From Ralstonia sp. UNC404CL21Col (GTDB taxonomy: Bacteria; Pseudomonadota; Gammaproteobacteria; Burkholderiales; Burkholderiaceae): a DNA stretch of 64,000 nucleotides. Position 1 is the first letter of the stretch. Each line of letters starts with the position of its first letter. The notes under the pieces were generated by a model. It did not search any database. It was not told where the DNA came from and saw only the letters and a list, made by a program, of their open reading frames with translations. The stretch spans positions 806,001 to 870,000 of the forward strand of contig NZ_JIBE01000004.1 of assembly GCF_000620465.1 (NCBI RefSeq), in the 5' to 3' direction. A program made the translations under genes and the position numbers. This document shows, one piece after another, positions 8,805-17,413 of this stretch.

Positions 8805-10376
8805 ATGTCCCTTCAGCAAGCAGCACGTCAATCTGACGCCCCCCGCGCATCCCGTCGCCTCCGGGCGCTGGTGCCGGCACTCATGTTGGGTGCCGCTGGC
8901 CTGGCCGGCGCCGCCGAGCTGTCTGCGGCTGATGCCGAACGCCATGCCCAGGCCACCTACCGCGAGTACTTCGAGCTGCTCTCCCTGCCCAACGACGCCA
9001 TCGTGCCGGAGGATGTCCGCAAGAATGCCGACTGGCTGGAGCAGGCGTTCCGCAGGCGTGGTTTCACGACCCAACAGTTGGCGAACAACGGCAAACCGAT
9101 GCTCTACGCCGAGCTGCCGAACCCGGATGCCGCGCGCAAGACGGTGCTGTTCTATATGCACCTCGACGGCCAGCCGGTGATTCCCGCGCAGTGGGCGCAA
9201 AAGAGTCCGTGGACACCGGTGCTCAAGCACAAGACCGCACAAGGCAACTGGGAAGAGATCGACTCCGCGCAGCTGTTCAGCGGCCCGCTCGATCCGGAAT
9301 GGCGCGTATTCGGCCGTTCGTCCGCCGACGACAAGGGCCCGATCATGATGATGCTGGCCGCCATCGACGCACTGAAGGCCAGCGGCGGCCAGCCCGCCGT
9401 CAACGTCAAGATCATTCTCGACAGTGAAGAAGAGAAAGGCTCGCCGTCGATCAGCAAGGTCATGCAGGCAAACCGCGAGCTGCTGCGCTGCGACGCTATC
9501 GTCATCCACGACGGCCCCATGCATGCGAGCAACCTGCCCACGCTGGTCTTCGGTAACCGCGGTGCGGCCGAAGCCCGGCTCACCGTCTACGGCGCCAAGG
9601 TGCCGCTGCACAGCGGGCACTACGGCAACTACGCCCGCAATCCAGCCCAGCAGTTGGCCAACCTGCTGGCATCGATGAAGAACGACGCGGGCCGGGTGAC
9701 GGTGCCCGGCTATTACGACCACGTGAAGATCAGCGCGGCCGACCGCAAGATCATGGCGGCCGTTCCCGACGACCAGGCAGCGCTCAACAAGCGCCTGGGC
9801 ATTGCGCATGCCGACAAGGTCGGCGCCAATTACCAGGAGGCGATGCAGTACCCGTCATTGAACGTGCGCGGCATGGCGTCTGCGGCGGTGGGCGACAAGG
9901 TGGCGAACATCGTGCCCGACAAGGCCGTCGCCGAACTGGACCTGCGCACCACGCCCGACTCCACCGCGGGCTACCTCGGCAAGCTGATCGAGCAGCACAT
10001 CGAGCGCCAGGGCTACCACCTCGTCAAGAACGCCCCGACCGACGAAGAGCGCAGCCGCTACGACAAGCTGGCCACCTTCACGTATCAGAGCGAGGGCGCG
10101 GATGCCGCGGGTTCACCCATCGACTCGGCAGTGGGCACATGGGCCTACAAGTCGCTGACCGACACCTTTGGTGCGAACCCGGCGCCGGTCCGCATCCGCA
10201 TGATGGGCGGGACGGTGCCCACGGCGGAAATCGTTGGCGTGCTGCAGGTACCGTTCGCGATCATTCCTCTGGTCAATGCCGATAACAACCAGCATGCCGC
10301 GAACGAGAACCTGCGGATGGGCAACTACGTGAGCGGCGTGCGCACGCTCTACGGCCTGCTGACGCACCCGCTCTGA
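8805..10376 (+). CDS. exported M20-family metallopeptidase
   Basis: 523 residues from the ATG at 8805, chosen because GGAG lies about 9 bases upstream and the start places a signal peptide (RRLRALVPALMLGAAGLAGA) at the N-terminus. The M20 di-metal site is visible: His119-x-Asp121 in YMHLDGQP, the bridging Asp in SSADDKG (~175), and the Glu cluster in DSEEEKGS (~208-210). The segment GYYDHVKIS is family-specific. The expected role is periplasmic hydrolysis of peptides or acylated amino acids. The divergent LysR gene is its probable regulator. Confidence 0.9.
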   Translation: MSLQQAARQSDAPRASRRLRALVPALMLGAAGLAGAAELSAADAERHAQATYREYFELLSLPNDAIVPEDVRKNADWLEQAFRRRGFTTQQLANNGKPMLYAELPNPDAARKTVLFYMHLDGQPVIPAQWAQKSPWTPVLKHKTAQGNWEEIDSAQLFSGPLDPEWRVFGRSSADDKGPIMMMLAAIDALKASGGQPAVNVKIILDSEEEKGSPSISKVMQANRELLRCDAIVIHDGPMHASNLPTLVFGNRGAAEARLTVYGAKVPLHSGHYGNYARNPAQQLANLLASMKNDAGRVTVPGYYDHVKISAADRKIMAAVPDDQAALNKRLGIAHADKVGANYQEAMQYPSLNVRGMASAAVGDKVANIVPDKAVAELDLRTTPDSTAGYLGKLIEQHIERQGYHLVKNAPTDEERSRYDKLATFTYQSEGADAAGSPIDSAVGTWAYKSLTDTFGANPAPVRIRMMGGTVPTAEIVGVLQVPFAIIPLVNADNNQHAANENLRMGNYVSGVRTLYGLLTHPL

Positions 10377-10389
10377 CACGCCACTACGG

Positions 10390-11916
10390 TCAAGCCGCGC
10401 GAAACAGCCCATGCAGCCCGAGCGGCGCCACGCCGTTCAGGCTAGCCATGGCGACGGGCCCCGCAGAAACCCTCTGTGCATCGAACGCCGTCAATCTGGT
10501 GCACCCGGCGTCTACATCGAACACCGTGCCGATCAGCCAGCCCTCGCCTTCGCGGGCGCCGGCCGATGCCGACACGAATACGTGTTCTTCCACCAGCGTG
10601 CGGTGGCCGAAGCGGTACTGCTGGACCTGGCCCGAATCCGTATCGACGCGCATGACGGTGTCAAAGCCGTGCAGCGCCTGCGGGCCGCCATCCGACGATG
10701 GCGCCGTGTGGGCCACCATGAACAGCGCGCGATGGCGCTGTGCGGTGCGCCGCGAGTCGATCTTCGGGAATTCAGCAACGTGGTCGGTGCTGAACTGCTC
10801 GGCGCGGCCCGTTCGCAGATTCAGACGCACTTGCGTGAGACGCGCGCCGGGCGACGGGCGAATCTGCCCGCGCATCAATTCACGCAGCGACGTGGTGACG
10901 ACCGAGGCATCGTCGGAGCGGATGTAATCGAGATGGATCTCCTGTCCGTCCGGCGACGACCACGCATTGCCCAGGTGGAAGACAAAGCCCGCCGGCAACG
11001 CCAACCAGCGCATGCGCGTGACGTCGTCCTTGTCCAGCACCAGCACGCGCATCCCCAACTCCGGCCGCCACACATGTGAATCGAGAAACGACATGCCGGC
11101 GTGCGAGCGTTCAACGTCGTACACGAACGGCGGCAGCAGAAACACCAGATGGCGCTGCGTCACGGCAAAGTCGTGCACCATCGCCACGTCCGGCACCTTG
11201 ATGGACTCCACGCGCTTGAGTGCGCCGTCTGCGCCCACGCAGTAGACGGTCAGCAGACCGGCCGCGCTGCTCACGCCAAAATTCCACAGCGTGCCGTCGG
11301 GCTCGACCTTGGGGTGGGCGGAAAACGGCATGCCCTTGTAGTCGTCGCGCCAGGTCTGCACGCCAAGCGTGCGCAGCGAATCCGGATCGACACGCGTGGC
11401 CGAGCCGCCTTCCCACAGCGCGAGCATCTCGTCGCCGTGCATCACCAGGCTCGTGTTGGCAACGTTGATGCTGTCGGGCGAGGCCACCGGCTCCATGTCG
11501 GGGCTGGCGGTACCGAACGTCGCGCGCAACGGCCGGCCGGCGGTGGTGTCGGCGATGAACTTGTCGGTGCGCACGAACACGCCGCGGTGCGTCACGCCCT
11601 GCTCGCTGATGTCGTAGCGCTGGATCATGCCGTCGCCATCGAACAGATGGTGATAACGCACGCCCCCGATCTCATGCCGCGCCGGGCCGTTTCGATAAAA
11701 GGCGCCGCGCAACGCGGGCGGGAAGACGCCCTCCACCTTCAACGAGCGGGTCGGCATGTCGGCGCCCACACCCTGATAACCGGCAAGCCATGGAGTTTGC
11801 GCACGTGCTGCGGCAAACCCGGCAGCCCACGGGTCGGGGGTGGCGGCCATCACGTCGGTCAAGGTCAAACCAAAGGGTGCGGCGCCCAAGGCCGCAAGAA
11901 AGGATCGGCGTTGCAT
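10390..11916 (-). CDS. carotenoid oxygenase (RPE65/CCD family), Tat-like leader
   Basis: 508 residues. The leader MQRRSFLAALGAAPFG suggests Tat or Sec export, unusual for a family that is mostly cytosolic. The four iron-binding histidines of the beta-propeller are recognisable: His201 (SAHPK), His248 (MVHDF), His314 (VFHLGN) and His502 (LHGLF). YRNGPAR and HLFDGDGM are family signatures. It should cleave a conjugated double bond of a carotenoid or stilbene-type substrate with O2. A DUF2141 gene lies 19 bp upstream on the same strand, so the two are probably co-transcribed. Confidence 0.92.
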   Translation of the reverse strand: MQRRSFLAALGAAPFGLTLTDVMAATPDPWAAGFAAARAQTPWLAGYQGVGADMPTRSLKVEGVFPPALRGAFYRNGPARHEIGGVRYHHLFDGDGMIQRYDISEQGVTHRGVFVRTDKFIADTTAGRPLRATFGTASPDMEPVASPDSINVANTSLVMHGDEMLALWEGGSATRVDPDSLRTLGVQTWRDDYKGMPFSAHPKVEPDGTLWNFGVSSAAGLLTVYCVGADGALKRVESIKVPDVAMVHDFAVTQRHLVFLLPPFVYDVERSHAGMSFLDSHVWRPELGMRVLVLDKDDVTRMRWLALPAGFVFHLGNAWSSPDGQEIHLDYIRSDDASVVTTSLRELMRGQIRPSPGARLTQVRLNLRTGRAEQFSTDHVAEFPKIDSRRTAQRHRALFMVAHTAPSSDGGPQALHGFDTVMRVDTDSGQVQQYRFGHRTLVEEHVFVSASAGAREGEGWLIGTVFDVDAGCTRLTAFDAQRVSAGPVAMASLNGVAPLGLHGLFRAA

Positions 11917-11935
11917 GACGGGCCCTCGCTCAGCA

Positions 11936-12376
11936 TCAGTGCAAGTGAATCGTCACGCGCTGGTCACCCTGCACGTCGATGGCGGCATCGTCAAATGCGG
12001 GCGGCCCGAAACGGCCGCGAGCATCACGGCTGAAGCCGTAAGGCTCGATGGGAATGCCGGCCGGGTTGGTGCCAAGTTTGCCGTCGTTGTTGGCGTCATG
12101 GAAGACCGACAACGCGTAGCGCCCCGCCGGCAGATTCGGATAGACGAAGGTGACGTTGCTGCCAGACACGCTTTCGAGCGCGGCAATGTCAGCGCGGACG
12201 GCCGAATCGGGCTTCAGCCAACCGGCGGTGTCGCGGAACATCGCGGCGCGCACCGCGCCTTGACGCCCTTGTGCGCCCTCCACCACGACAGTCAGCGTTG
12301 CGGCGGATGCGCTCGCGGCAAGCGTCGTCGCCAGCAAGGCTAGGGCAATGCGCGGCAAAGAAAACATGGCAGTCAT
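11936..12376 (-). CDS. DUF2141 family exported protein
   Basis: 146 residues with a signal peptide ending ~SASA. The mature part matches the DUF2141 pattern: a beta-sandwich with PAGRYALSVFHDANNDGKL, NPAGIPIEPYGFS and a C-terminal beta strand. DANNDGKLGTN resembles a calcium-binding loop, which is speculation. AGGAG sits 6 bases before the ATG at 12376. It is first in a two-gene unit with the carotenoid oxygenase. DUF2141 genes commonly sit beside carotenoid or isoprenoid genes, but their function is unknown. Confidence 0.85.
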   Translation of the reverse strand: MTAMFSLPRIALALLATTLAASASAATLTVVVEGAQGRQGAVRAAMFRDTAGWLKPDSAVRADIAALESVSGSNVTFVYPNLPAGRYALSVFHDANNDGKLGTNPAGIPIEPYGFSRDARGRFGPPAFDDAAIDVQGDQRVTIHLH

Positions 12377-12558
12377 GAACGTCTCCTGAGTGGCCGGCGA
12401 TGCATTGATGGCCGGCGGTCAGGAGGCAATGTAGGCGGGAGCCCCGCCCGCAGTCAGCGAGCATGCGACGAAGGGCGGATGCCGGGGCGCAAACGGTCGC
12501 TTGCGGGCGATGAACGCATCACAGAATTCACAGGACATGCACGTCTGACGTGCCAACG

Positions 12559-12584
12559 AAAACGCCCGCCGGAGTGGGCGGGCG
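12559..12584 (-). terminator. intrinsic terminator after the 73-aa gene
   Basis: Perfect 8-bp arms, CGCCCGCC (12563-12570) and GGCGGGCG (12577-12584) around GGAGTG. Read on the minus strand, the stem is followed by TTTTCGTT. It lies 17 bp beyond the stop of the small minus-strand gene. Confidence 0.8.
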
Positions 12585-12600
12585 CTGATGGCGTGGGAGG

Positions 12601-12822
12601 CTAGTGCGGCAAGCTGGACAAACGATGCTCGGCAAGCAGCACGCTGGCACTCAACGCCAGTTGCGGCGAGATGAAGCCCTCGGGCATCTCGATGTCTTCC
12701 CAATCGCACACGATGTGACCGGCACGACAGATTTGAAAACGGGCCGTCCAGCGATGATCGTCGCGTTGCAGCGGGTCAACGAAGATGACATGCGCTCCAT
12801 GTGTCACTTCCTGAATCGCCAT
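12601..12822 (-). CDS. small conserved-looking protein, 73 aa
   Basis: The ATG at 12822 has a GGGGA ribosome site a few bases upstream, and the stop is followed by a clear intrinsic terminator; both support a real gene. The protein has two Cys (FQICRAGHIVCDW), is acidic, lacks a signal or membrane segment, and ends in a helix. I do not recognise the family. It sits downstream of the PhyH dioxygenase gene on the same strand (~100 bp gap), possibly as a separate transcript. Confidence 0.7.
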   Translation of the reverse strand: MAIQEVTHGAHVIFVDPLQRDDHRWTARFQICRAGHIVCDWEDIEMPEGFISPQLALSASVLLAEHRLSSLPH

Positions 12823-12919
12823 TGTGGTTCCCCGTTGTTGGTCGTTGGAAGACCACCTTAGCAAAGGCCCGTGACACAAATCTGTCCGCCGCTCACCTAC
12901 AAATGGGGGAGGGCGCACC

Positions 12920-13711
12920 TCAACCGACCAGCGGATCGGGCCGCGCCGACGAGCGCGTTCCCGGCAGCGGATGGTTGTTGGGGCCGTAGTACGTAAACAC
13001 GGCCGAGAATTTGACCGCGCCCGTTTGGTTGGCACGTGCGGCGTGGAAGGTGTTGCAGTGGAAAAGCAGGACATCGCCGGGCAGCAGCGGCACGGGGCGC
13101 GCGGTATCGATCAATGCGCGGTTTTCCGGCAGTTCCTGGCGCAGGAACAGCTTGGCGTCGAACCGGTCGGCAGGCAGGTCAAGCTTGTGGCTGCCTGGAA
13201 TGACCCACAGACAGCCGTTATCGACGGTCTCTTCCACCAGGGCCAGCCACGACGACACCAGTTCGTTCCGTTCGAACGACCAATAGCGGCTGTCGCGGTG
13301 CCAATGCGTGGCGGTGCCAAACGCGGGATGCTTCGTCATCACGCAATTGTGGTGCGCGAGCGAAAGGTGCACGGGGCCACCGATCAGTTGCGCAATCGCG
13401 CCGGCTACGCGTGGGTCGCGGGCCCATTCGGTATACGGCGTGCCGCGTGAATCGGCGTCGAGCAGGCGGCGCACTGTCTGGCCGCCCTCGGCGTCGCGCG
13501 AAAGGGGGGCGCCGGCATAGCCGACATCGGTTTCCAGCTCCACCGGCGCCGCAGCGCGGGCCAGCCCGTCCTGCGCAGCCGCAAGCAACGCGGCGGTCAC
13601 CTGCTGGCTGACGAAGCCGCGCAACACGACGTAGCCGTGCTCCTTGAAGAAGGCTTGTTGCTCGTCGGAAAGCGGGTGTGCGTGGGTGGTGGTGGGGGCA
13701 GACGCGGACAT
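12920..13711 (-). CDS. phytanoyl-CoA dioxygenase (PhyH) family protein
   Basis: 263 residues. The Fe(II)/2-oxoglutarate site is visible: His138-x-Asp140 in HWHRDSRYW, the distal His223 in FHAARANQTG, and WVIPGSHK, the usual PhyH link between them. It should hydroxylate a small molecule with 2-oxoglutarate and O2 in the cytosol; the substrate cannot be read from the sequence. It is monocistronic as far as can be seen, with a ~125-bp gap to the upstream glycosyltransferase gene. Confidence 0.9.
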   Translation of the reverse strand: MSASAPTTTHAHPLSDEQQAFFKEHGYVVLRGFVSQQVTAALLAAAQDGLARAAAPVELETDVGYAGAPLSRDAEGGQTVRRLLDADSRGTPYTEWARDPRVAGAIAQLIGGPVHLSLAHHNCVMTKHPAFGTATHWHRDSRYWSFERNELVSSWLALVEETVDNGCLWVIPGSHKLDLPADRFDAKLFLRQELPENRALIDTARPVPLLPGDVLLFHCNTFHAARANQTGAVKFSAVFTYYGPNNHPLPGTRSSARPDPLVG

Positions 13712-13836
13712 GGCGACAAGAGCGTACGGAGACGGCGAAAGACAACGAGTGTAACGCGCCGCCGTAAGCGTTGCAGGCCCGACATACGGCGGGCCTGCTC
13801 AGGATCAAACGTGGGGAGTGCTGTCCTGCTGGAGCC

Positions 13837-14844
13837 TTACCAAAACGCCTGCTGGCCGGACAACCGGAAATACTTTGCGATCACCATCAAACCGAGCAGG
13901 CGCTCCTGGTCGCGATCCATGAACTGCGCCACCCACCGGTTGGCGTTGCGGACAATCGCCAATGCATCGCCCGGGTATTTCCGGTAATGCTCCATTTTCT
14001 CCTGAAGATCGGAATAATCGTCTTTCAGCAGAACATAATGCACGTCGGGAATCAGCCTTCCCTCCATGAACCACGTCTCATACCGGGGCCGCCTCATGAA
14101 GCACAGCGAATTGGACGCCATGATCCATTTCAAATTCGTTGCAACGTCATTTCCTTCGACACTGACAATAAACTTATATTGCAATTGCTCTGCAATCGTC
14201 ATGGGCGATTTGTAAGTCGCTTTCCCAATTTCCGATTTCCGAGTATCGCCGATGTTGACGTGCGGCAGGTCATGGCATCGCGCCACAAAGGCTTGGCGGT
14301 GTTCCTGATGGCAAGGGCCACGGAACACCGCCATGGGCTTCTTGTCGTGAAAGTCGATCGTGTCGCGCGCCAGCGAAAAATGCCGGATGGCGTCGAGCTT
14401 CAAGAGAATGCCATTATGGGCGCTGCTCTTGATCGGCCGGCTTTTTACGAATGCGGGGTGGGTAGGCTCGGCCGTCACGTCGCCGCAGTCGTAGTCAAAA
14501 CTGTAGCCCGGGCCGAAATAATCCATCAGATCGACGAGATCATAGAAATAGGTGCTCCCGATTTCACAATCCTTGTCGACAATGGTGCTTGTAGAGGATT
14601 TCAGCAGGAACTTCGAATACTCCACGGCATTGCGGCTCGGGTCGAATGTCTCCGAAATCGAGTTGTAATAGCTCAACCGATCGAAGACGTCCTGCATACG
14701 CCGCTGGCCAGTTCTACTTTTTAGAAGTCTCTCGGCCTTTCCATTTTTTGTAGCGGGCGCGAGAAAATGGCTTGAGGCATTCGAAAAGTAATACCAGAAT
14801 TTTCTTGCAGAGACCCTGCTCAAGCGGTATTTGAGATGACGCAT
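13837..14844 (-). CDS. GT90 / LpsA-type glycosyltransferase
   Basis: 335 residues with features of the CAP10/GT90 family (lipopolysaccharide core or capsule glycosyltransferase): MAVFRGPCHQEHRQAFVARC, IGDTRKSEIGK, then IAEQLQYKFIVSVEGNDVATNLKWIMASNSLCFM, with the donor-binding ExN near the C-terminal third. It probably adds a sugar, classically xylose or another pentose, to a surface glycan. Its base composition is visibly more AT-rich than its neighbours and it stands alone, which suggests acquisition with a surface-glycan locus. Confidence 0.8.
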   Translation of the reverse strand: MRHLKYRLSRVSARKFWYYFSNASSHFLAPATKNGKAERLLKSRTGQRRMQDVFDRLSYYNSISETFDPSRNAVEYSKFLLKSSTSTIVDKDCEIGSTYFYDLVDLMDYFGPGYSFDYDCGDVTAEPTHPAFVKSRPIKSSAHNGILLKLDAIRHFSLARDTIDFHDKKPMAVFRGPCHQEHRQAFVARCHDLPHVNIGDTRKSEIGKATYKSPMTIAEQLQYKFIVSVEGNDVATNLKWIMASNSLCFMRRPRYETWFMEGRLIPDVHYVLLKDDYSDLQEKMEHYRKYPGDALAIVRNANRWVAQFMDRDQERLLGLMVIAKYFRLSGQQAFW

Positions 14845-15218
14845 GAACCAAAAGATGCCGCGGAAATTAAACTCAGGGCGTCACTTTTCGGGTGAAAGTT
14901 CGGAGCCCATGTACAGAATAGGTGGCGCTTGAGCCACTTTTGCATGCCGCTGATGCACGGTGTCGCCGATCACGCTTGCCCTTCAGACAGCGCGGCGGCC
15001 CGGTGATGCTTCGCATCGGCGGCGGCCCTCACTTTACCGTAAGAATCTTGCAACTCATTCCAATTGTGGCCAGCAGGCCGCCGGCTTCCGTACAGAGCCC
15101 GTTGCCCGCCGCATGACCGTTGTCATGGCGTCACACTTTTCAGCCACCCCAGGCTGGAGCGCTTTTCCCTCCGACGGCATTAAAGACACGGGCAGGCGTG
15201 CGCCCGCCCGCCTTCGTG
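14845..15218. other. 374-bp intergenic stretch, no gene seen
   Basis: No frame with protein-like composition or ribosome site on either strand. The left part is the promoter region of the minus-strand glycosyltransferase. Near 15187-15216 an imperfect GC-rich hairpin (GGGCAGGCG against CGCCCGCC) could end the copper-cluster transcript on the minus strand, but it lacks a T tract and I do not call it firmly. Confidence 0.5.
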
Positions 15219-15539
15219 TTACTGCACGTCCAAAGCCGTTACGGTCAATGCACCGTTCACTTTATCGGCGATAAATCGCACTTTGCTGCCGACCGCTACC
15301 TTGGAAAGCATGGCCGGATCCTGGACGCGGAAGACCATCGTCATGGGCTCCATGCCCAGGTTGTCGAGCGGGCCATGCTTGATGGTCAGCTTGCCGGCAG
15401 CGGTGTCGATCTTCTTGATCTCGCCTTCGGACATGGGGGCGGCAGTGGTGGCCGCAGGTGCGGAAGCAGCATCCTCAGCTGCGTGGACGAACGGTGCGCC
15501 GGCCAGCAGCGCAGTCAGTATCAGGGCGTGACGAAACAT
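15219..15539 (-). CDS. CusF-like periplasmic copper-binding protein
   Basis: 106 residues from the ATG at 15539, with a signal peptide ending FVHA|A (residue 20). The mature OB-fold matches CusF: LTIKHGPLDNLGMEPMTMVF, with His55, Met66 and Met68 aligning with the Cu(I) ligands H36, M47 and M49 of E. coli CusF. The tryptophan that caps the copper (W44) is replaced by Met63, giving a third possible thioether ligand. It is the last gene of the copper cluster. Its role would be a copper shuttle in the periplasm. Confidence 0.88.
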   Translation of the reverse strand: MFRHALILTALLAGAPFVHAAEDAASAPAATTAAPMSEGEIKKIDTAAGKLTIKHGPLDNLGMEPMTMVFRVQDPAMLSKVAVGSKVRFIADKVNGALTVTALDVQ

Positions 15540-15576
15540 GTTGGGCTCCTTGTCGAACGAGATGGTTGGGGAGGGG

Positions 15577-16065
15577 TCAGGACTTGTTGCCGCGCACCTG
15601 CACGGCGCCGCGCATGCCGGCCTCGAAATGGCCGGGCTGCAGACAGGCAAATTCCACCGAGCCGGGGCGCGTGAAGCGCCAGACGATCTCGCCGCGCTGG
15701 CCTGGGTCTACGGTGACGGCGTTGGCGTCGGCATGCTCCATCTCGGGGTGCCGGCGCATCTGCTCGGCGTGGGCAACGAGGTCGGCCGGCGTGCCCAGCG
15801 TCATCTCATGCCGTACCTGGCCGCTGTTGACGACTTCGAAGCGGATGGTCTCGCCGCGCTGAACGCTGATCTGCGCGGGCGTAAAGCGCATGGTGTCCGC
15901 CATGTCGACGCGCACCGTGCGCGTGATGCGGGCGGCGTCGCCGGGTTCACCGATAGCGGCATCGCCATGGTCATGCCCGCCGGCGTGATCGCCGGATGCG
16001 TGTGCAATGGCGGCCATCGACATCAGCGCGGCCAGGAAGGTGGAACGGATCAGATTGCGTTGCAT
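15577..16065 (-). CDS. cupredoxin (plastocyanin-like), periplasmic
   Basis: 162 residues; the ATG at 16065 places a signal peptide (FLAALMSMAAIAHA) at the N-terminus. After it comes a His-rich stretch (GDHAGGHDHGD), then a type-1 copper fold with ligands His86 (VRHEM), Cys141, His146 and Met151 (CLQPGHFEAGM). The probable role is copper binding or electron transfer to or from the multicopper oxidase encoded 48 bp upstream. The gap to the CusF-like gene is 37 bp, so both are in one operon. Confidence 0.9.
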   Translation of the reverse strand: MQRNLIRSTFLAALMSMAAIAHASGDHAGGHDHGDAAIGEPGDAARITRTVRVDMADTMRFTPAQISVQRGETIRFEVVNSGQVRHEMTLGTPADLVAHAEQMRRHPEMEHADANAVTVDPGQRGEIVWRFTRPGSVEFACLQPGHFEAGMRGAVQVRGNKS

Positions 16066-16112
16066 GTTTGGTCTCGGTCTACGTTTCGTACGGGATGTGG
16101 ATTCAGCATCGA

Positions 16113-17411
16113 TCAGTCGTCGATGCCGGTGCCGGTGTATTCGTAGGCGACGGTGCCCTTCGGGTGCTTGTACCAACCGGGGTCGGCGTAGCTGTTGCGC
16201 GGCAGATCGCGGCGCACCTTCATCACGGTGAACATGCCGCCCATTTCGATGGCGCCGAACGGGCCCTGCCCCGTCATCATGGGCAGCGTGTTGTCGGGCA
16301 GCGGCATTTCCATCTCGCCCATGTCGGCCATGCCGGCCTGGCCCATGCCCATGTAGTCGGGCACCAGCGCGTTCATCTTCTTGGCGAGGTCTTTTTGCTG
16401 CACGCCGATCATGGTCGGCACGTTGTGCCCCATGGCGTTCATCGTGTGGTGCGACTTGTGGCAGTGGAAGGCCCAGTCGCCGGGGTTGTCGGCAATGAAC
16501 TCGATGGCGCGCATCTGGCCCACGGCAATGTCGGTCGTCACCTCCGGCCAGCGTGCGCTTGGCTGGACCCAGCCGCCATCGGTGCCCGCCACTTCGAACG
16601 TATGGCCGTGCAGATGCATCGGGTGGTTCGTCATGGTGAGGTTGCCCATGCGGATGCGCACGCGGTCGCCCAGACGCACGGGCAACGGGTCGATGCCGGG
16701 AAAGACGCGGCTGTTCCACGTCCACATGTTGAAGTTGGTCATCTCGGCCACGCGCGGCGTGTAAGAGCCGGGGTCGATGTCGTACGCGGCGAGCAGGAAG
16801 ACGAAGTCGCGGTCGACGCGATGCTGCGCCGGGTCTTTCGGATGCACGACGATAAAGCCCATCATGCCCATCGCCATCTGCACCATCTCGTCGGAATGCG
16901 GGTGGTACATGAAGGTGCCGGACTTCTTCATCTCGAACTCATAGACGAAGGTCTTGCCGGTTGGAATGTGCGGCTGCGACAGGCCACCCACGCCGTCCAT
17001 GCCGGCGGGCAGGATCATGCCGTGCCAGTGCACCGTGGTGTGCTCGGGCAGCTTGTTGGTGACGAAGATGCGCACGCGATCGCCTTCCACGCATTCGATC
17101 GTCGGGCCGGGGCTCTGGCCGTTGTAGCCCCAGAGATGGCCCGTCATGCCCGGTGCAAATTCGCGCTCGACGGGCTCGGCCACGAGGTGGAACTCCTTCC
17201 AGCCGCCGCGCATGCGCCACGGCAGCGTCCAGCCGTTGAGCGTGACGACGGGGTTGTAGGGCCGGCCGTTGGGCGGCGCAAGCGGCGGCTGCGTGGCGGG
17301 CTTCGATTGCAGCGGTGCTTCGGGCAGCGAGGCCGCGCCGGCGCGCGAGACCATCGCTGCGCCCAGCATGGCCGCGCCCGTGCCGCCGAGAAATTGACGT
17401 CGGGAAACCAT
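16113..17411 (-). CDS. Tat-exported multicopper oxidase
   Basis: 432 residues from the ATG at 17411, which follows AAGGA by 8 bases. A twin-arginine leader (SRRQFLGGTG) directs a folded copper enzyme to the periplasm. All four copper motifs are present: HWHG, YHPHSDEM, HPMHLHGHTF and FHCHKSHHTMNAMGH. Met-rich segments (MVQMAMGMMG, YMGMGQAGMADMGEMEM) resemble those of cuprous oxidases such as CueO and CopA. The likely reaction is oxidation of Cu(I) to the less toxic Cu(II). It is about 150 residues shorter than plasmid CopA. Its start lies 3 bp from the TolC-type gene. Confidence 0.93.
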   Translation of the reverse strand: MVSRRQFLGGTGAAMLGAAMVSRAGAASLPEAPLQSKPATQPPLAPPNGRPYNPVVTLNGWTLPWRMRGGWKEFHLVAEPVEREFAPGMTGHLWGYNGQSPGPTIECVEGDRVRIFVTNKLPEHTTVHWHGMILPAGMDGVGGLSQPHIPTGKTFVYEFEMKKSGTFMYHPHSDEMVQMAMGMMGFIVVHPKDPAQHRVDRDFVFLLAAYDIDPGSYTPRVAEMTNFNMWTWNSRVFPGIDPLPVRLGDRVRIRMGNLTMTNHPMHLHGHTFEVAGTDGGWVQPSARWPEVTTDIAVGQMRAIEFIADNPGDWAFHCHKSHHTMNAMGHNVPTMIGVQQKDLAKKMNALVPDYMGMGQAGMADMGEMEMPLPDNTLPMMTGQGPFGAIEMGGMFTVMKVRRDLPRNSYADPGWYKHPKGTVAYEYTGTGIDD

Positions 17412-17413
17412 GT

